Below are positions 24,448 through 32,556 of a DNA stretch of 64,000 nucleotides, piece after piece; position 1 is the stretch's first letter; the number at the start of each line of letters is the position of its first letter. Source of the stretch: Serratia entomophila (lineage in GTDB: Bacteria > Pseudomonadota > Gammaproteobacteria > Enterobacterales > Enterobacteriaceae); contig NZ_CP082787.1 in NCBI RefSeq assembly GCF_021462285.1, positions 1,674,001 to 1,738,000 of the forward strand, given 5' to 3'. The position numbers were made by a program, and so were the translations under genes. Below the pieces are notes generated by a model, which saw only the letters and a list, made by a program, of their open reading frames with translations, ran no database searches and was not told the DNA's origin.

Positions 24448-24507
24448 GGTCTCGCCTCCTTCTTCAGGTGTCAGGCGGTAAATACGGGAAATGGGGGCGT
24501 GCAGGAG

Positions 24508-24531
24508 GGCCGGCGCACGGGGGCGCCGGCC
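24508..24531. repeat. GC-rich inverted repeat between sdaC and sdaB
   Basis: GGCCGGCGC (24508-24516) and GCGCCGGCC (24523-24531) form a 9-bp perfect stem with a 6-base loop, without a T-run. It lies in the sdaC-sdaB gap and could stabilise the upstream message or trim expression of sdaB. Confidence 0.6.
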
Positions 24532-24539
24532 GGGCGCGA

Positions 24540-25838
24540 TTAGCCGATCAGGCTGAACACGATAGCGGAGATGGCGATCAGGCCCATCACTACCACGAAT
24601 ACGTTGCTGATGTGGCCGCTGTACTTGCGCATGGCGGGCACTTTACGGATGGCGTACATCGGCATCAGGAACAGCAGCATGGCGATGATTGGGCCGCCCA
24701 GGGTTTCGATCATGCCCAGAATGCTTGGGTTCAGGGTGGCGACGATCCAGGTGGTCACCAGCATGAAGATGGCGGTCATGCGGTTCAGCTTGGCGGTGCT
24801 GACGGTTTTGCCGCGGCTCTTCATCGATTTGGCCACCAGGCCATTGAAGCCTTCACGGGCGCCCAGGTAGTGACCCAGGAAGGATTTGGTGATGGCGACG
24901 AAGGCGATAACCGGCGCGATGTACTCGATCATCGGGTTGTTAAAGTGGTTAGCCAGGTAAGACAGGATCGAGATGTTCTGCGCCTTGGCTTCCGCCAGGT
25001 TTTCCGGCGACAGGCTCAGCACGCAGCTGAACACGAAGAACATCACGGTCAACACCATCATGATGTGCGCGTAACCCAGGATGCGTGAACATTTCTTCTC
25101 GGCGTCCGGGCCGTATTCCTCACGCTTGGCGACGGCGAAGGCGGAGATGATCGGCGAGTGGTTGAAGGAGAACACCATTACCGGGATCGCCAGCCACAGG
25201 GTCATGATCAGGCCATGGCCCATGCCGGTGCCGGAACCTGACAGGGAGACGTTTTCGAAGATGGCGCCGGTCCAGTTAGGGATCAGGTACAGGGCCAGCA
25301 GCATCAGCACGGCGACAAACGGGAATACCAGGATGCTCATGGTTTTCACGATGGCTTGCTCACCGAAGCGCACGATGGTCATCAGGCCGACGATCAGGAT
25401 CAGCGACAGGATGGCGCGCGGCGGTGAAGCCATGCCCAACTGGTGGGTGATGAAACTGTCGACGGTATTGGTGATCGCCACGCTGTACACCAGCAAAATC
25501 GGGTAGATGGCGAAGAAGTACAGCAGGGTAATCAGTTTGCCGGCGCTGATGCCGAAATGCTCTTCTACCACTTCGGTGATGTCTTCACCGGGGTTTTTGC
25601 CGGACAGAACGAAACGGCACAGGCCGCGGTGGGCGAAGAAGGTCATCGGGAAGGCGATGATCGCCATGATGATCAGGGGGATCAAACCGCCGATGCCGGC
25701 GTTGATTGGCAGGAACAGTACGCCTGCGCCGATGGCGGTGCCGTACAGGCCCAACATCCACATGGTGTCCGTTTTACGCCAGGTGCTGGTGGAGCCAGAA
25801 GCCGCAGAGGCAATGGTGCCGGTCTGTGTAGTGTCCAT
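24540..25838 (-). CDS. sdaC: Serine/proton symporter SdaC
   Basis: Inner-membrane serine importer of the hydroxy/aromatic amino acid permease family; 432 residues, about 11 membrane helices. Near-identical to E. coli SdaC across [20 protein letters not shown] and the [20 protein letters not shown] loop. The start at 25838 follows GGAGATCTTT; a 7-residue extension was rejected. First gene of the sdaC-sdaB unit supplying serine to the deaminase. Preceded by nearly 1 kb without genes, which may carry its regulation. Confidence 0.96.
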   Translation of the reverse strand: MDTTQTGTIASAASGSTSTWRKTDTMWMLGLYGTAIGAGVLFLPINAGIGGLIPLIIMAIIAFPMTFFAHRGLCRFVLSGKNPGEDITEVVEEHFGISAGKLITLLYFFAIYPILLVYSVAITNTVDSFITHQLGMASPPRAILSLILIVGLMTIVRFGEQAIVKTMSILVFPFVAVLMLLALYLIPNWTGAIFENVSLSGSGTGMGHGLIMTLWLAIPVMVFSFNHSPIISAFAVAKREEYGPDAEKKCSRILGYAHIMMVLTVMFFVFSCVLSLSPENLAEAKAQNISILSYLANHFNNPMIEYIAPVIAFVAITKSFLGHYLGAREGFNGLVAKSMKSRGKTVSTAKLNRMTAIFMLVTTWIVATLNPSILGMIETLGGPIIAMLLFLMPMYAIRKVPAMRKYSGHISNVFVVVMGLIAISAIVFSLIG

Positions 25839-26145
25839 AAAGATCTCCGAAGTGAACACGTTAATTTAAAATTATAAAATTAAAGGCAAAAACTTAAGGT
25901 TAAACCGTCTAACGCAATTCAAATGACGTTCGGCGGTAAAAATCAGGTGTTGCTTGCGGGGATGGTTGGCGTCCCCCTGGTTTGTTTGTGTTTATTACCC
26001 TTGGCGCCGCGCCGGGTAATTCACTAAAAAGACGTCTGCGCCCGTTGGCGATAAAACCGTCAATGCTGCCGAAGGGTCTTCGCCCGTCGATTTTTGTTGG
26101 CGGCAAGATAACGATTTACAGTAGAAACAACCGTGATCCTGCTCT

Positions 26146-26210
26146 CAAATGCGCGATATGTGCAGTTACCTGCTTTTTAATCGATTTTTCGCGCATATGT
26201 TGCGCATTTG
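26146..26210. repeat. Imperfect inverted repeat in the sdaC upstream region
   Basis: CAAATGCGC (26146-26154) matches GCGCATTTG (26202-26210) perfectly. The pairing continues inward (ATATGTGC against GCGCATAT) after a short mismatch, giving arms of about 18 bases around a spacer of about 27. No T-run. Could be an operator pair or an RNA hairpin. Confidence 0.6.
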
Positions 26211-26368
26211 TGTGAGATTTTGTGCTGAAACCGCCCTCAGTGAAAGGGTATGGTTTATCCGGTGCGTTCAATAATTAACCAGACAAAACGCTGCACTCGA
26301 CAACAAGCCGAGCAATATATTTTATGCGTGGTTTTGGATCTAGCTAAAAACCCGGATTAAGCAGGTTT

Positions 26369-26384
26369 AGTGATGTAGATCACA
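26369..26384. promoter_or_regulatory. Candidate CRP site upstream of sdaC
   Basis: AGTGA-TGTAGA-TCACA matches the TGTGA-N6-TCACA consensus at 9 of 10 positions. It lies about 530 bp before the sdaC start, implying a distant promoter or long leader if it acts on sdaC. Confidence 0.5.
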
Positions 26385-26814
26385 TTGTAATTTTAAGTAA
26401 AACTGAATTCATCTTATTGTTTTTAAATGTATTTACTAAAAATCACGCTTAATAACTCAGGTAAACTAATTCGTGATTAACCGGATAAAAATGCTTAATC
26501 ATTCATCATATAAATAGGGCTATTTGGCGATATTTGCTGCATGCAGGTTAAACGGCTGTTGATATTCAATGGGGGGACGTCATGCCTGTTTGCCATATAA
26601 AAAGCCTGCCGTTGTGCTTAATTCACGCAAATAGACGGCGGTTTAGCTGCTGTGCAAATAATAACCCGGGTGAGCTGTTGCATTCTATTAACCTGATGTT
26701 GCATAGGGAGAAGCGAAATTGGCCAACTGATTGCGCATTATTTGCACAATATTGCCGGGGCCTGCGGGAGAAAAGATGGGGGCATCGCCGCCGAACGCCG
26801 ACGGCGGCGGAAGG

Positions 26815-27579
26815 TTAGAAACGGATGGCGATGGCGTTTTCGCTGAAAAAATCGGCGAATTCGGCATCCGGTTGGCGATCGGTGATCACCCGGTCGAACT
26901 GGGCCAGGGGGCCGATGCAGGCCGGCTTGGTTTTGCCGAACTTGCTGTGATCGGCCACCAGGATCTTTTGCTGCGCCATCGCCATCGCGCGGTGCTTCAT
27001 CTCCAGCTCGTCGAAGTTAAAGCAGGTGGCGCCGTGCTGGAGGCTGAGGCCGGCGGCGGAGATAAAGGCGATGTTCGGGCAGATGTGATCCAGCTCGTTG
27101 TGCTGGCCGACGCCGGTAAAGATATAGTTGTTCGGCTTGAATTCCCCGCCGCACAGGATGACCTTGCAGTTGGGTTTGTCCTGCAGCGCCAGAAAGGTGT
27201 TCAGCGAGTGGCAGACCGCGGTAAAGGACAGTTCGTCGGCGATGGCGTCGATGATCGCCGGGGTGGTGGTGCCGCAGTCGAAAAACACTGTGTCGTTTTC
27301 ATTGATTAACGGGGCGGCCAGCAGGCCGATGCGGCGTTTTTCCGTGACCTGCTTGGCTTTTTGGTCGGAGACAAAATAGTTGGTCACGCCGTTGCTGCGC
27401 GGGTCGGTCACCACATAGCCGCCGAGCAACACAACGGCCGCCGGTTCTGCGCTGAGATCGCGGCGGATGGTCATCTCCGACACGCCCAGCAGCACGGCGG
27501 CTTCCTTGAGGTGGATCTTGTCGGCGCGTTTTAACGCCTGCACTAACCGGTTGATACGTTCTTCGCGCCGCGTTTCCAT
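26815..27579 (-). CDS. DeoR-family repressor of the deoxyribose locus (DeoR/DeoQ)
   Basis: A 254-residue DeoR-family protein. The N-terminal helix-turn-helix (about 5-45) contains LKEAAVLLGVSEMTIRRDL. The C-terminal sugar-phosphate-binding domain has VFFDCGTTTPAIIDA and ILVADHSKFGK. The METRREERI start is that of E. coli DeoR and fixes the ATG at 27579; five upstream codons were discarded. It lies 158 bp downstream of deoC, opposite deoKPX, so it resembles Salmonella DeoQ, the dedicated repressor of deoQKPX. DeoR versus DeoQ cannot be decided from sequence alone. Deoxyribose-5-phosphate is the expected inducer. Confidence 0.88.
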   Translation of the reverse strand: METRREERINRLVQALKRADKIHLKEAAVLLGVSEMTIRRDLSAEPAAVVLLGGYVVTDPRSNGVTNYFVSDQKAKQVTEKRRIGLLAAPLINENDTVFFDCGTTTPAIIDAIADELSFTAVCHSLNTFLALQDKPNCKVILCGGEFKPNNYIFTGVGQHNELDHICPNIAFISAAGLSLQHGATCFNFDELEMKHRAMAMAQQKILVADHSKFGKTKPACIGPLAQFDRVITDRQPDAEFADFFSENAIAIRF

Positions 27580-27707
27580 CTGTCCGCTTCCCACAGGTTT
27601 AAGAGATAAAAGAGTGCGTGCTGCCGTTGTTCGGGGCTATATGCAACGATGCGGGGCAATATCGGGCAGCCTGCGCCGCCCGTATTGTCCCGCATCAGAT
27701 TATCTCG

Positions 27708-27728
27708 GCGCGCCGGCTACCGGCGCGC
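27708..27728. repeat. Perfect hairpin between deoC and the deoR-family gene
   Basis: GCGCGCCGG (27708-27716), loop CTA, CCGGCGCGC (27720-27728): a 9-bp stem with no T-run, 10 bases after the deoC stop. Likely an RNA-stability or partial-termination element lowering repressor expression. Confidence 0.55.
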
Positions 27729-27737
27729 TTCAGGCTA

Positions 27738-28418
27738 TCAGTAACTGCCTGCCGCCGCTTGCTCGCCGGAAACGATGGCCACGCCTGAGCTGGTGCCGAT
27801 ACGCGTGGCGCCTGCTTTGATCATCTTCTCGGCGGTTGCGCGATCGCGCACGGCGCCGGAAGCTTTCACGCCCATCTCGCCGCCCACGGTGGCGCGCATC
27901 AGTTTGACGTGCTCTTCCCGCGCGCCGCCGGTGCTGAAGCCGGTGGAAGTTTTAACGAAGGCCACATCGAGCTCGCGACACATTTCACAAACCTGAACGA
28001 TCTGCGCATCGCTGAGCAGGCAGGTTTCCAATATTACCTTCAACGGGATCGCCGCGCAAACCTCACGCACTGCGGCGATGTCGGCTTTTACTTCGTCCAG
28101 CAGGCCGCTTTTCAGCCAGCCGACGTTGATCACCATATCGATTTCCTGCGCGCCTGCGGCGATTGCCGCCTTGGCTTCAAAGGCTTTGGCGACGGTCAGG
28201 CCTGCGCCCAGCGGGAAACCGATCACCGAACACACTTTCACCGCGCTTTCCTGCAGCAGGTGCGCCGCCAAAGGCACATAGCCGGAGTTGACGCATACGG
28301 CATAGAAGTTGTGCTGCTGCGCTTCTTCACACAGCTTGGCGATTTGCGTTTCGGTGGCGTCCATCGCCAGCAGGGTGTGATCGACGTAGCTTGCGTAATC
28401 AATGTTTTCAGTAGTCAT
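27738..28418 (-). CDS. deoC: Deoxyribose-phosphate aldolase (short form)
   Basis: Class I aldolase splitting 2-deoxyribose-5-phosphate into glyceraldehyde-3-phosphate and acetaldehyde. Schiff-base Lys156 (FVKTSTGF), Lys185 (VKASGAVR) and Asp94 (EIDMVINVG) are present. At 226 residues it is of the shorter class found in Bacillus, not the roughly 259-residue E. coli DeoC. This suggests it is a locus-specific paralogue and that a deoCABD operon copy may exist elsewhere. Divergent from deoK across a control region with DeoR-like palindromes. Confidence 0.95.
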   Translation of the reverse strand: MTTENIDYASYVDHTLLAMDATETQIAKLCEEAQQHNFYAVCVNSGYVPLAAHLLQESAVKVCSVIGFPLGAGLTVAKAFEAKAAIAAGAQEIDMVINVGWLKSGLLDEVKADIAAVREVCAAIPLKVILETCLLSDAQIVQVCEMCRELDVAFVKTSTGFSTGGAREEHVKLMRATVGGEMGVKASGAVRDRATAEKMIKAGATRIGTSSGVAIVSGEQAAAGSY

Positions 28419-28453
28419 CTCGATTCCTTAGTGAGGTATAGACAAAGCAGGAT

Positions 28454-28485
28454 GTGAGTAATGTGAGAATAGTAACATTACTCAC
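28454..28485. promoter_or_regulatory. Palindromic operator 1 (DeoR-like) between deoC and deoK
   Basis: GTGAGTAATGT (28454-28464) and ACATTACTCAC (28475-28485) are perfect 11-bp inverted arms around a 10-base spacer. The inner 16 bases (28462-28477) match the E. coli DeoR operator TGTTAGAATTCTAACA at 13 of 16 positions. It lies 36 bases upstream of the deoC start. Confidence 0.75.
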
Positions 28486-28539
28486 GCCGCAAACCTAGCT
28501 TGTTTTACCGTGCAACAGCTAAATCATTGTTGGGATCGA

Positions 28540-28555
28540 TGTCACAGCTATCACA
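28540..28555. promoter_or_regulatory. Candidate CRP site between deoC and deoK
   Basis: TGTCA-CAGCTA-TCACA matches the CRP consensus at 9 of 10 positions. It sits between the two DeoR-like palindromes, 66 bases before the deoK start, consistent with catabolite control of this locus. Confidence 0.6.
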
Positions 28556-28570
28556 TAAGTCGATTGATAA

Positions 28571-28586
28571 TGTTATTTAACTAACA
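28571..28586. promoter_or_regulatory. Palindromic operator 2 (DeoR-like) before deoK
   Basis: TGTTA at 28571-28575 and CTAACA at 28581-28586 reproduce both half-sites of the E. coli DeoR operator with a divergent 5-base centre. The centre is 109 bp from operator 1, so looping between the two is possible. Confidence 0.6.
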
Positions 28587-28620
28587 TTGAATGCTCAAAA
28601 AGACCACAGGGGACAGCAGG

Positions 28621-29550
28621 ATGGATATCGCAGTGATTGGTTCGAACATGGTGGATCTGATTACCTACACTGACCGGATGCCGAACGCCGGGGAAACGTT
28701 GGAGGCGCCGGAGTTTGAAATCGGCTGCGGCGGCAAGGGCGCCAATCAGGCGGTGGCCGCTGCCAAACTTGGCGCCAGTGTAATGATGGTGACATGCGTG
28801 GGCGACGATCTGTTCGCCGATAACACCCTGCGCAACCTGCAACAGGCCGGCGTGGATACCCGCTATGTGAAAAAGGTGACGGGCGTCTCCAGCGGCGTAG
28901 CGCCGATCTTCGTCGATAGCGCCTCGCAAAACCGCATCCTGATCGTCAAGGGCGCCAACAACCACCTGCTGCCGGCGGATATTGAACGTGCGGCCCCGGC
29001 GCTGCAAGCGTGCCGGCTGATGATCCTGCAGCTCGAGATCCCGCTGGAGACGGTGTATGCGGCAATCGACTTCGCCCGCCGGCATCGCATTGCGGTGATC
29101 CTTAACCCGGCGCCGGCGTCGCGCGATCTGGATATCGCCTATGCCTGCCAGTGCGACTTCTTTATGCCGAACGAAACCGAGCTGGAGATCCTGACCGGTA
29201 TGCCGGTGGACAGCGAAGAAAATATCCTGCGCGCCGGCCGCACGCTGTTGGCGAAGGGGTTGCGCAATCTGATCATCACCCTTGGCCAGCGCGGCGCGCT
29301 GTGGATGACCGGCGATCGGGTAGAACATGTTGCGCCGCTGCAGGTAAAGGCGCTGGACACCAGCGGCGCCGGGGATGCCTTTATCGGCTGTTTCGCCCAC
29401 GAATACGTGCGCCACGGCGATGTGCCGCAGGCGATGCGCCAGGCTTCGGCCTATGCCGCCTACAGCGTTACCGGCAAAGGCACCCAACGTTCTTATCCCG
29501 ATGCATCGCAATTCTTTGATTTTATAACCGCTACGCGGCAAGGAAAATAA
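28621..29550 (+). CDS. deoK: Deoxyribokinase
   Basis: PfkB/ribokinase-family enzyme phosphorylating 2-deoxy-D-ribose at C5, feeding DeoC. 309 residues. The sugar-binding N-terminus MDIAVIGSNMVDLITY and GCGGKGANQAVAAAKLGA are those of Salmonella DeoK. The C-terminal anion hole/catalytic base is GAGD (249-252, Asp252). The start at 28621 follows a GGGGACAGCAGG site; a 10-residue upstream extension was rejected. First gene of deoK-deoP-deoX. Confidence 0.95.
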   Translation: MDIAVIGSNMVDLITYTDRMPNAGETLEAPEFEIGCGGKGANQAVAAAKLGASVMMVTCVGDDLFADNTLRNLQQAGVDTRYVKKVTGVSSGVAPIFVDSASQNRILIVKGANNHLLPADIERAAPALQACRLMILQLEIPLETVYAAIDFARRHRIAVILNPAPASRDLDIAYACQCDFFMPNETELEILTGMPVDSEENILRAGRTLLAKGLRNLIITLGQRGALWMTGDRVEHVAPLQVKALDTSGAGDAFIGCFAHEYVRHGDVPQAMRQASAYAAYSVTGKGTQRSYPDASQFFDFITATRQGK

Positions 29551-29551
29551 C

Positions 29552-30898
29552 ATGCGCGCTAATATCGTTCAGCAGCCAGACGGCTATCTCGACAGAACGC
29601 CGTTGTTCCAGTTCATTTTGCTTTCCTGTCTGTTCCCGCTGTGGGGCTGCGCCGCCAGCCTCAATGATATCCTGATCACCCAGTTCAAGAGCGTGTTCGA
29701 ACTGAGCGATTTCGCCAGCGCGCTGGTGCAGAGCGCGTTTTACGGCGGCTATTTCCTGATTGCCATTCCGGCTTCGCTGGTGATCAAAAAAAGCAGCTAC
29801 AAGGCGGCGATCCTGATCGGCCTGACGCTGTATATCGTCGGCTGCATGCTGTTCTACCCGGCCTCGCACATGGCGACCTACACCATGTTCCTGGCGGCGA
29901 TCTTCGCCATCGCCATCGGCCTGAGCTTCCTGGAAACCGCCGCCAACACCTACAGTTCGATGATTGGCCACCGTGATTACGCCACGCTGCGGCTTAACGT
30001 CAGCCAGACTTTCTATCCGGTCGGCGCGCTGATGGGGATTGTGCTGGGCAAGTATTTGGTGTTCCAGGAAGGCGACAGCCTGCAAACGCAGATGGCGGGC
30101 ATGACGCCGGAGCAGATCCACCAGTTTCGCTTGACGATGCTGGAGCATACGCTGGAGCCGTATAAATATCTGATCATCGTGCTGCTGGTGGTGATGCTGC
30201 TGTTCCTGATGACCCGTTACCCGCGCTGCAAACCGCAGAACGAGCGCGGTGAACAGGCCGCCGGGCCTGCGTTGGGAGAAACGCTGAAGTACCTGGCCGG
30301 CAACGCGCGCTTTCGCAAGGGCATTGCCGCGCAGTTCTTGTATGTCGGCATGCAGGTGGCGGTGTGGTCGTTCACCATCCGCCTGGCGTTGAATTTGGGC
30401 GCTTCCAACGAACGCGACGCTTCTAACTTTATGATCTACAGCTTTATCTGCTTCTTTATCGGCAAGTTTGTCGCCAACTTCCTGATGACGCGCTTCCGGG
30501 CGGAAAAGGTGCTGATCGCCTATGCGGCGCTTGGCGTACTGACGTTGGCCTATGTGATGCTGGTGCCGAGCTTTACCGCCGTCTACGCCGCGGTGTTCGT
30601 CAGCGTGTTGTTCGGGCCGTGCTGGGCCACCATCTACGCCGGCACGCTGGATACGGTAGACAACAAATACACCGAGGTGGCCGGGGCGATCATCGTGATG
30701 TCGATCGTCGGCGCGGCCTTCGTGCCGGCGTTGCAGGGCTACGTGTCCGATCACCTGGGCTCCATGCAGCGGGCGTTCGGCGTGTCGTTGCTGTGCTTCG
30801 CCTACGTGGGGTTCTATTTCTGGGGCGAGCTGCGGCATAAACGGCGCGATGCGCGGCAGACGCCGGCCGAACGCGAAACGGCAGGGGAATGGCGATGA
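29552..30898 (+). CDS. deoP: Deoxyribose permease (FucP-family MFS)
   Basis: Inner-membrane proton symporter of the fucose permease group, 448 residues with 12 predicted helices. LLSCLFPLWGCAASLNDILI in helix 1 and SFLETAANTYSSMIG are FucP-type motifs. It begins one base after the deoK stop and overlaps deoX by 4 bases, so kinase, permease and DeoX are one transcription unit, as in Salmonella deoQKPX. Confidence 0.93.
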   Translation: MRANIVQQPDGYLDRTPLFQFILLSCLFPLWGCAASLNDILITQFKSVFELSDFASALVQSAFYGGYFLIAIPASLVIKKSSYKAAILIGLTLYIVGCMLFYPASHMATYTMFLAAIFAIAIGLSFLETAANTYSSMIGHRDYATLRLNVSQTFYPVGALMGIVLGKYLVFQEGDSLQTQMAGMTPEQIHQFRLTMLEHTLEPYKYLIIVLLVVMLLFLMTRYPRCKPQNERGEQAAGPALGETLKYLAGNARFRKGIAAQFLYVGMQVAVWSFTIRLALNLGASNERDASNFMIYSFICFFIGKFVANFLMTRFRAEKVLIAYAALGVLTLAYVMLVPSFTAVYAAVFVSVLFGPCWATIYAGTLDTVDNKYTEVAGAIIVMSIVGAAFVPALQGYVSDHLGSMQRAFGVSLLCFAYVGFYFWGELRHKRRDARQTPAERETAGEWR

Positions 30899-31908
30899 CA
30901 GCGATAATCAACCTAATCCCTGAGCAGTTCGGCGCACAGCCGCGCGAGCTGTATCGGTGCGCCGAGTTTTGCGTCACCGCATTCCGTTACGACAGCGGCA
31001 TCGCCGCGCTGAAACTGGCCAATAGCCGGGGTTATCTGACGGTGCTGCCGTATTACGGCCAGATGGTGTGGGACGCCGAGTTCGACGGCCATCAACTGAA
31101 GATGGAGAACATGTTCACTCAGCCGCGCCAGGGCGAAAGCATCATCGACAGCTACGGCTGCTTCGCTTTCCATTCCGGGCTGCGGCGCAACGGGTGCCCG
31201 GCGCCGGAGGACGATCATCCGCTGCACGGCGAAATGCCCTGTGCGGCGATGGATCGCATCTGGCTGGAGGTGAACGGCGATACGCTGGCAATCGGCGGCA
31301 GCGTGGAATATGTGAAAGGCTTTGGCGACCATTATCTGGCGCAGCCGCGGGTGCGGCTGACGGCTGGCAGCGCGCAGTTCAACATCGAGATGCAGGTAAC
31401 CAACCTGGCCAGCGTGGCCATGCCGCTGCAGTACATGTGCCATATGAACTACGCCTACGTACCGGGCGCCACCTTCCGGCAGAACCTGCCGGGATCGGCG
31501 CTGCAACTGCGGGAAAGCGTGCCGGCCCACGTGCAGCCGACGCCGCAGTGGCTGGCCTATACGCAAAAGCTGGCGCAGCGCGGCCACGGCCTGTGCGAAC
31601 TGAACGAACCGCAGCATTACGATCCGGAGATCGTGTTTTTCGCCGACGAGCTGTCGCAGTATGTCGACCAGGCGGAGTTCTTTATGCTGGCGCCGCAGGG
31701 CCACCGTTTTGTGACGCGTTTTTCCACCGCGCAGTTCAACTACGGCACGCGCTGGATATTGCACAACGGCGATCAAAAAGTGGCGGCGTTTATTTTGCCG
31801 GCGACCTGCAGACCTGAAGGCTATCTGGCGGCGAAACGGGCGGGCACCTTGCTGATGCTGGAAGCGGGGGAAACGCGGGAGTTTTGCGTCACCACGGGCG
31901 TGGTGTGA
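30895..31908 (+). CDS. deoX: DeoX, aldose 1-epimerase-like protein of deoxyribose catabolism
   Basis: A 337-residue protein of the DUF4432/galactose-mutarotase-like group, cytoplasmic. It matches the position of Salmonella deoX at the end of deoQKPX. A deoxyribose mutarotase role is plausible but not proven for the family. Conserved-looking segments include HGEMPCAAMD and MCHMNYAY. The start was set at the second ATG (30895), which overlaps the deoP stop (ATGA) and has AGGGGA at proper spacing; an ATG six bases earlier is too close to that site. Confidence 0.87.
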   Translation: MTAIINLIPEQFGAQPRELYRCAEFCVTAFRYDSGIAALKLANSRGYLTVLPYYGQMVWDAEFDGHQLKMENMFTQPRQGESIIDSYGCFAFHSGLRRNGCPAPEDDHPLHGEMPCAAMDRIWLEVNGDTLAIGGSVEYVKGFGDHYLAQPRVRLTAGSAQFNIEMQVTNLASVAMPLQYMCHMNYAYVPGATFRQNLPGSALQLRESVPAHVQPTPQWLAYTQKLAQRGHGLCELNEPQHYDPEIVFFADELSQYVDQAEFFMLAPQGHRFVTRFSTAQFNYGTRWILHNGDQKVAAFILPATCRPEGYLAAKRAGTLLMLEAGETREFCVTTGVV

Positions 31909-31912
31909 TAAG

Positions 31913-31932
31913 CAGGGGCGGTAACGCCCCTG
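31913..31932. terminator. Hairpin at the deoX / PAP2 convergence
   Basis: CAGGGGCG (31913-31920), loop GTAA, CGCCCCTG (31925-31932). A strong 8-bp stem with a weak A/T tail between convergent genes. Confidence 0.6.
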
Positions 31933-31945
31933 TCATATTGTGCGG

Positions 31946-32551
31946 TTATTCTTTTACCCAACCTTTGCGGATCGCGAAGGCAAAGACGAAGCGGTACAGG
32001 CGCGCCAGGCGATCGGCGATGATGTCGCCAAACAGGTTCCACACCAGTTGGGCGAACAGGCAGCCGACCAGGCCGAGCAGGAAGCCGCCGACCATGTCCA
32101 GCGGCCAGTGCACGCCGAGATAAACGCGTGACCAGGCGATGCCGGCGGCGACGATCATCAGCAGCACGCCGGACCATACGCGGTGCCAGAATACGAACGC
32201 CAGCGCAAAGGTAAAGATGGCGGTGCCGTGATCGCTGGGGAAAGAGCTGTCTGGCGCGTGGGCGAGGAAGGTATAACCGACGCCGGCGACGAACGGCCGT
32301 TCGTGCGGCAGCAGCATGCCGATAGTCGAGGCGGTGAGCATGGCGAACAGCAGCGCGATTGTCGTCTTGGCGACCACTTCACGCTGTGAAACCAGCTGGC
32401 TTTGCGGCCCCCACAGCCATAGGCCGACGATCAGCAAGGGGACTATGGCGATCAGATCGCGCGCCAGGAAGGTGGCGAAGTCGATAAGCCACTCGGGGGA
32501 CGCCGGGGTCGCATTGATCCAGGCGAAAAGAACGTGATTCAACTGCTCCAT
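31946..32551 (-). CDS. Undecaprenyl-diphosphate phosphatase, PAP2 type (YbjG/BcrC-like)
   Basis: Membrane PAP2 phosphatase of 201 residues, recycling the lipid carrier undecaprenyl diphosphate on the periplasmic side of the inner membrane. The three phosphatase motifs are intact: a K-x6-RP-type segment ending PHERPF, the PSDH of SFPSDHGT, and SRVYLGVHWPLD. About five membrane helices. It follows the other PAP2 gene by 5 bases, so the two form an operon. Related members contribute to bacitracin resistance. Confidence 0.88.
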   Translation of the reverse strand: MEQLNHVLFAWINATPASPEWLIDFATFLARDLIAIVPLLIVGLWLWGPQSQLVSQREVVAKTTIALLFAMLTASTIGMLLPHERPFVAGVGYTFLAHAPDSSFPSDHGTAIFTFALAFVFWHRVWSGVLLMIVAAGIAWSRVYLGVHWPLDMVGGFLLGLVGCLFAQLVWNLFGDIIADRLARLYRFVFAFAIRKGWVKE

Positions 32552-32556
32552 AACTT

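Larger units (their letters stand above)
25839..26814. other. Long non-coding region upstream of sdaC (976 bp)
   Basis: No convincing gene between the deoR-family gene and sdaC, both on the minus strand. The stretch is A+T-rich (especially 26330-26530). It contains a CRP-like site (26369-26384) and a long imperfect inverted repeat (26146-26210). E. coli sdaC is known to respond to Crp and Lrp, so much of this may be control DNA, a long leader or an unannotated small RNA. Two short plus-strand frames (25982-26215, 26582-26818) lack protein-like features. Confidence 0.6.

Noticed and set aside
23077..24543. 488-codon plus-strand frame opposite sdaB
   Set aside because: Exact antisense of sdaB; no ribosome-binding site and shadow-like composition.
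25982..26215. 77-codon plus-strand frame in the sdaC upstream region
   Set aside because: No ribosome-binding site and it spans the inverted repeat; more likely chance in control DNA.
26582..26818. 78-codon frame with a G-rich stretch before its ATG, between sdaC and the deoR-family gene
   Set aside because: Basic, cysteine-containing sequence without protein-like pattern, running into the end of the convergent gene; the G-run is not a convincing ribosome-binding site.
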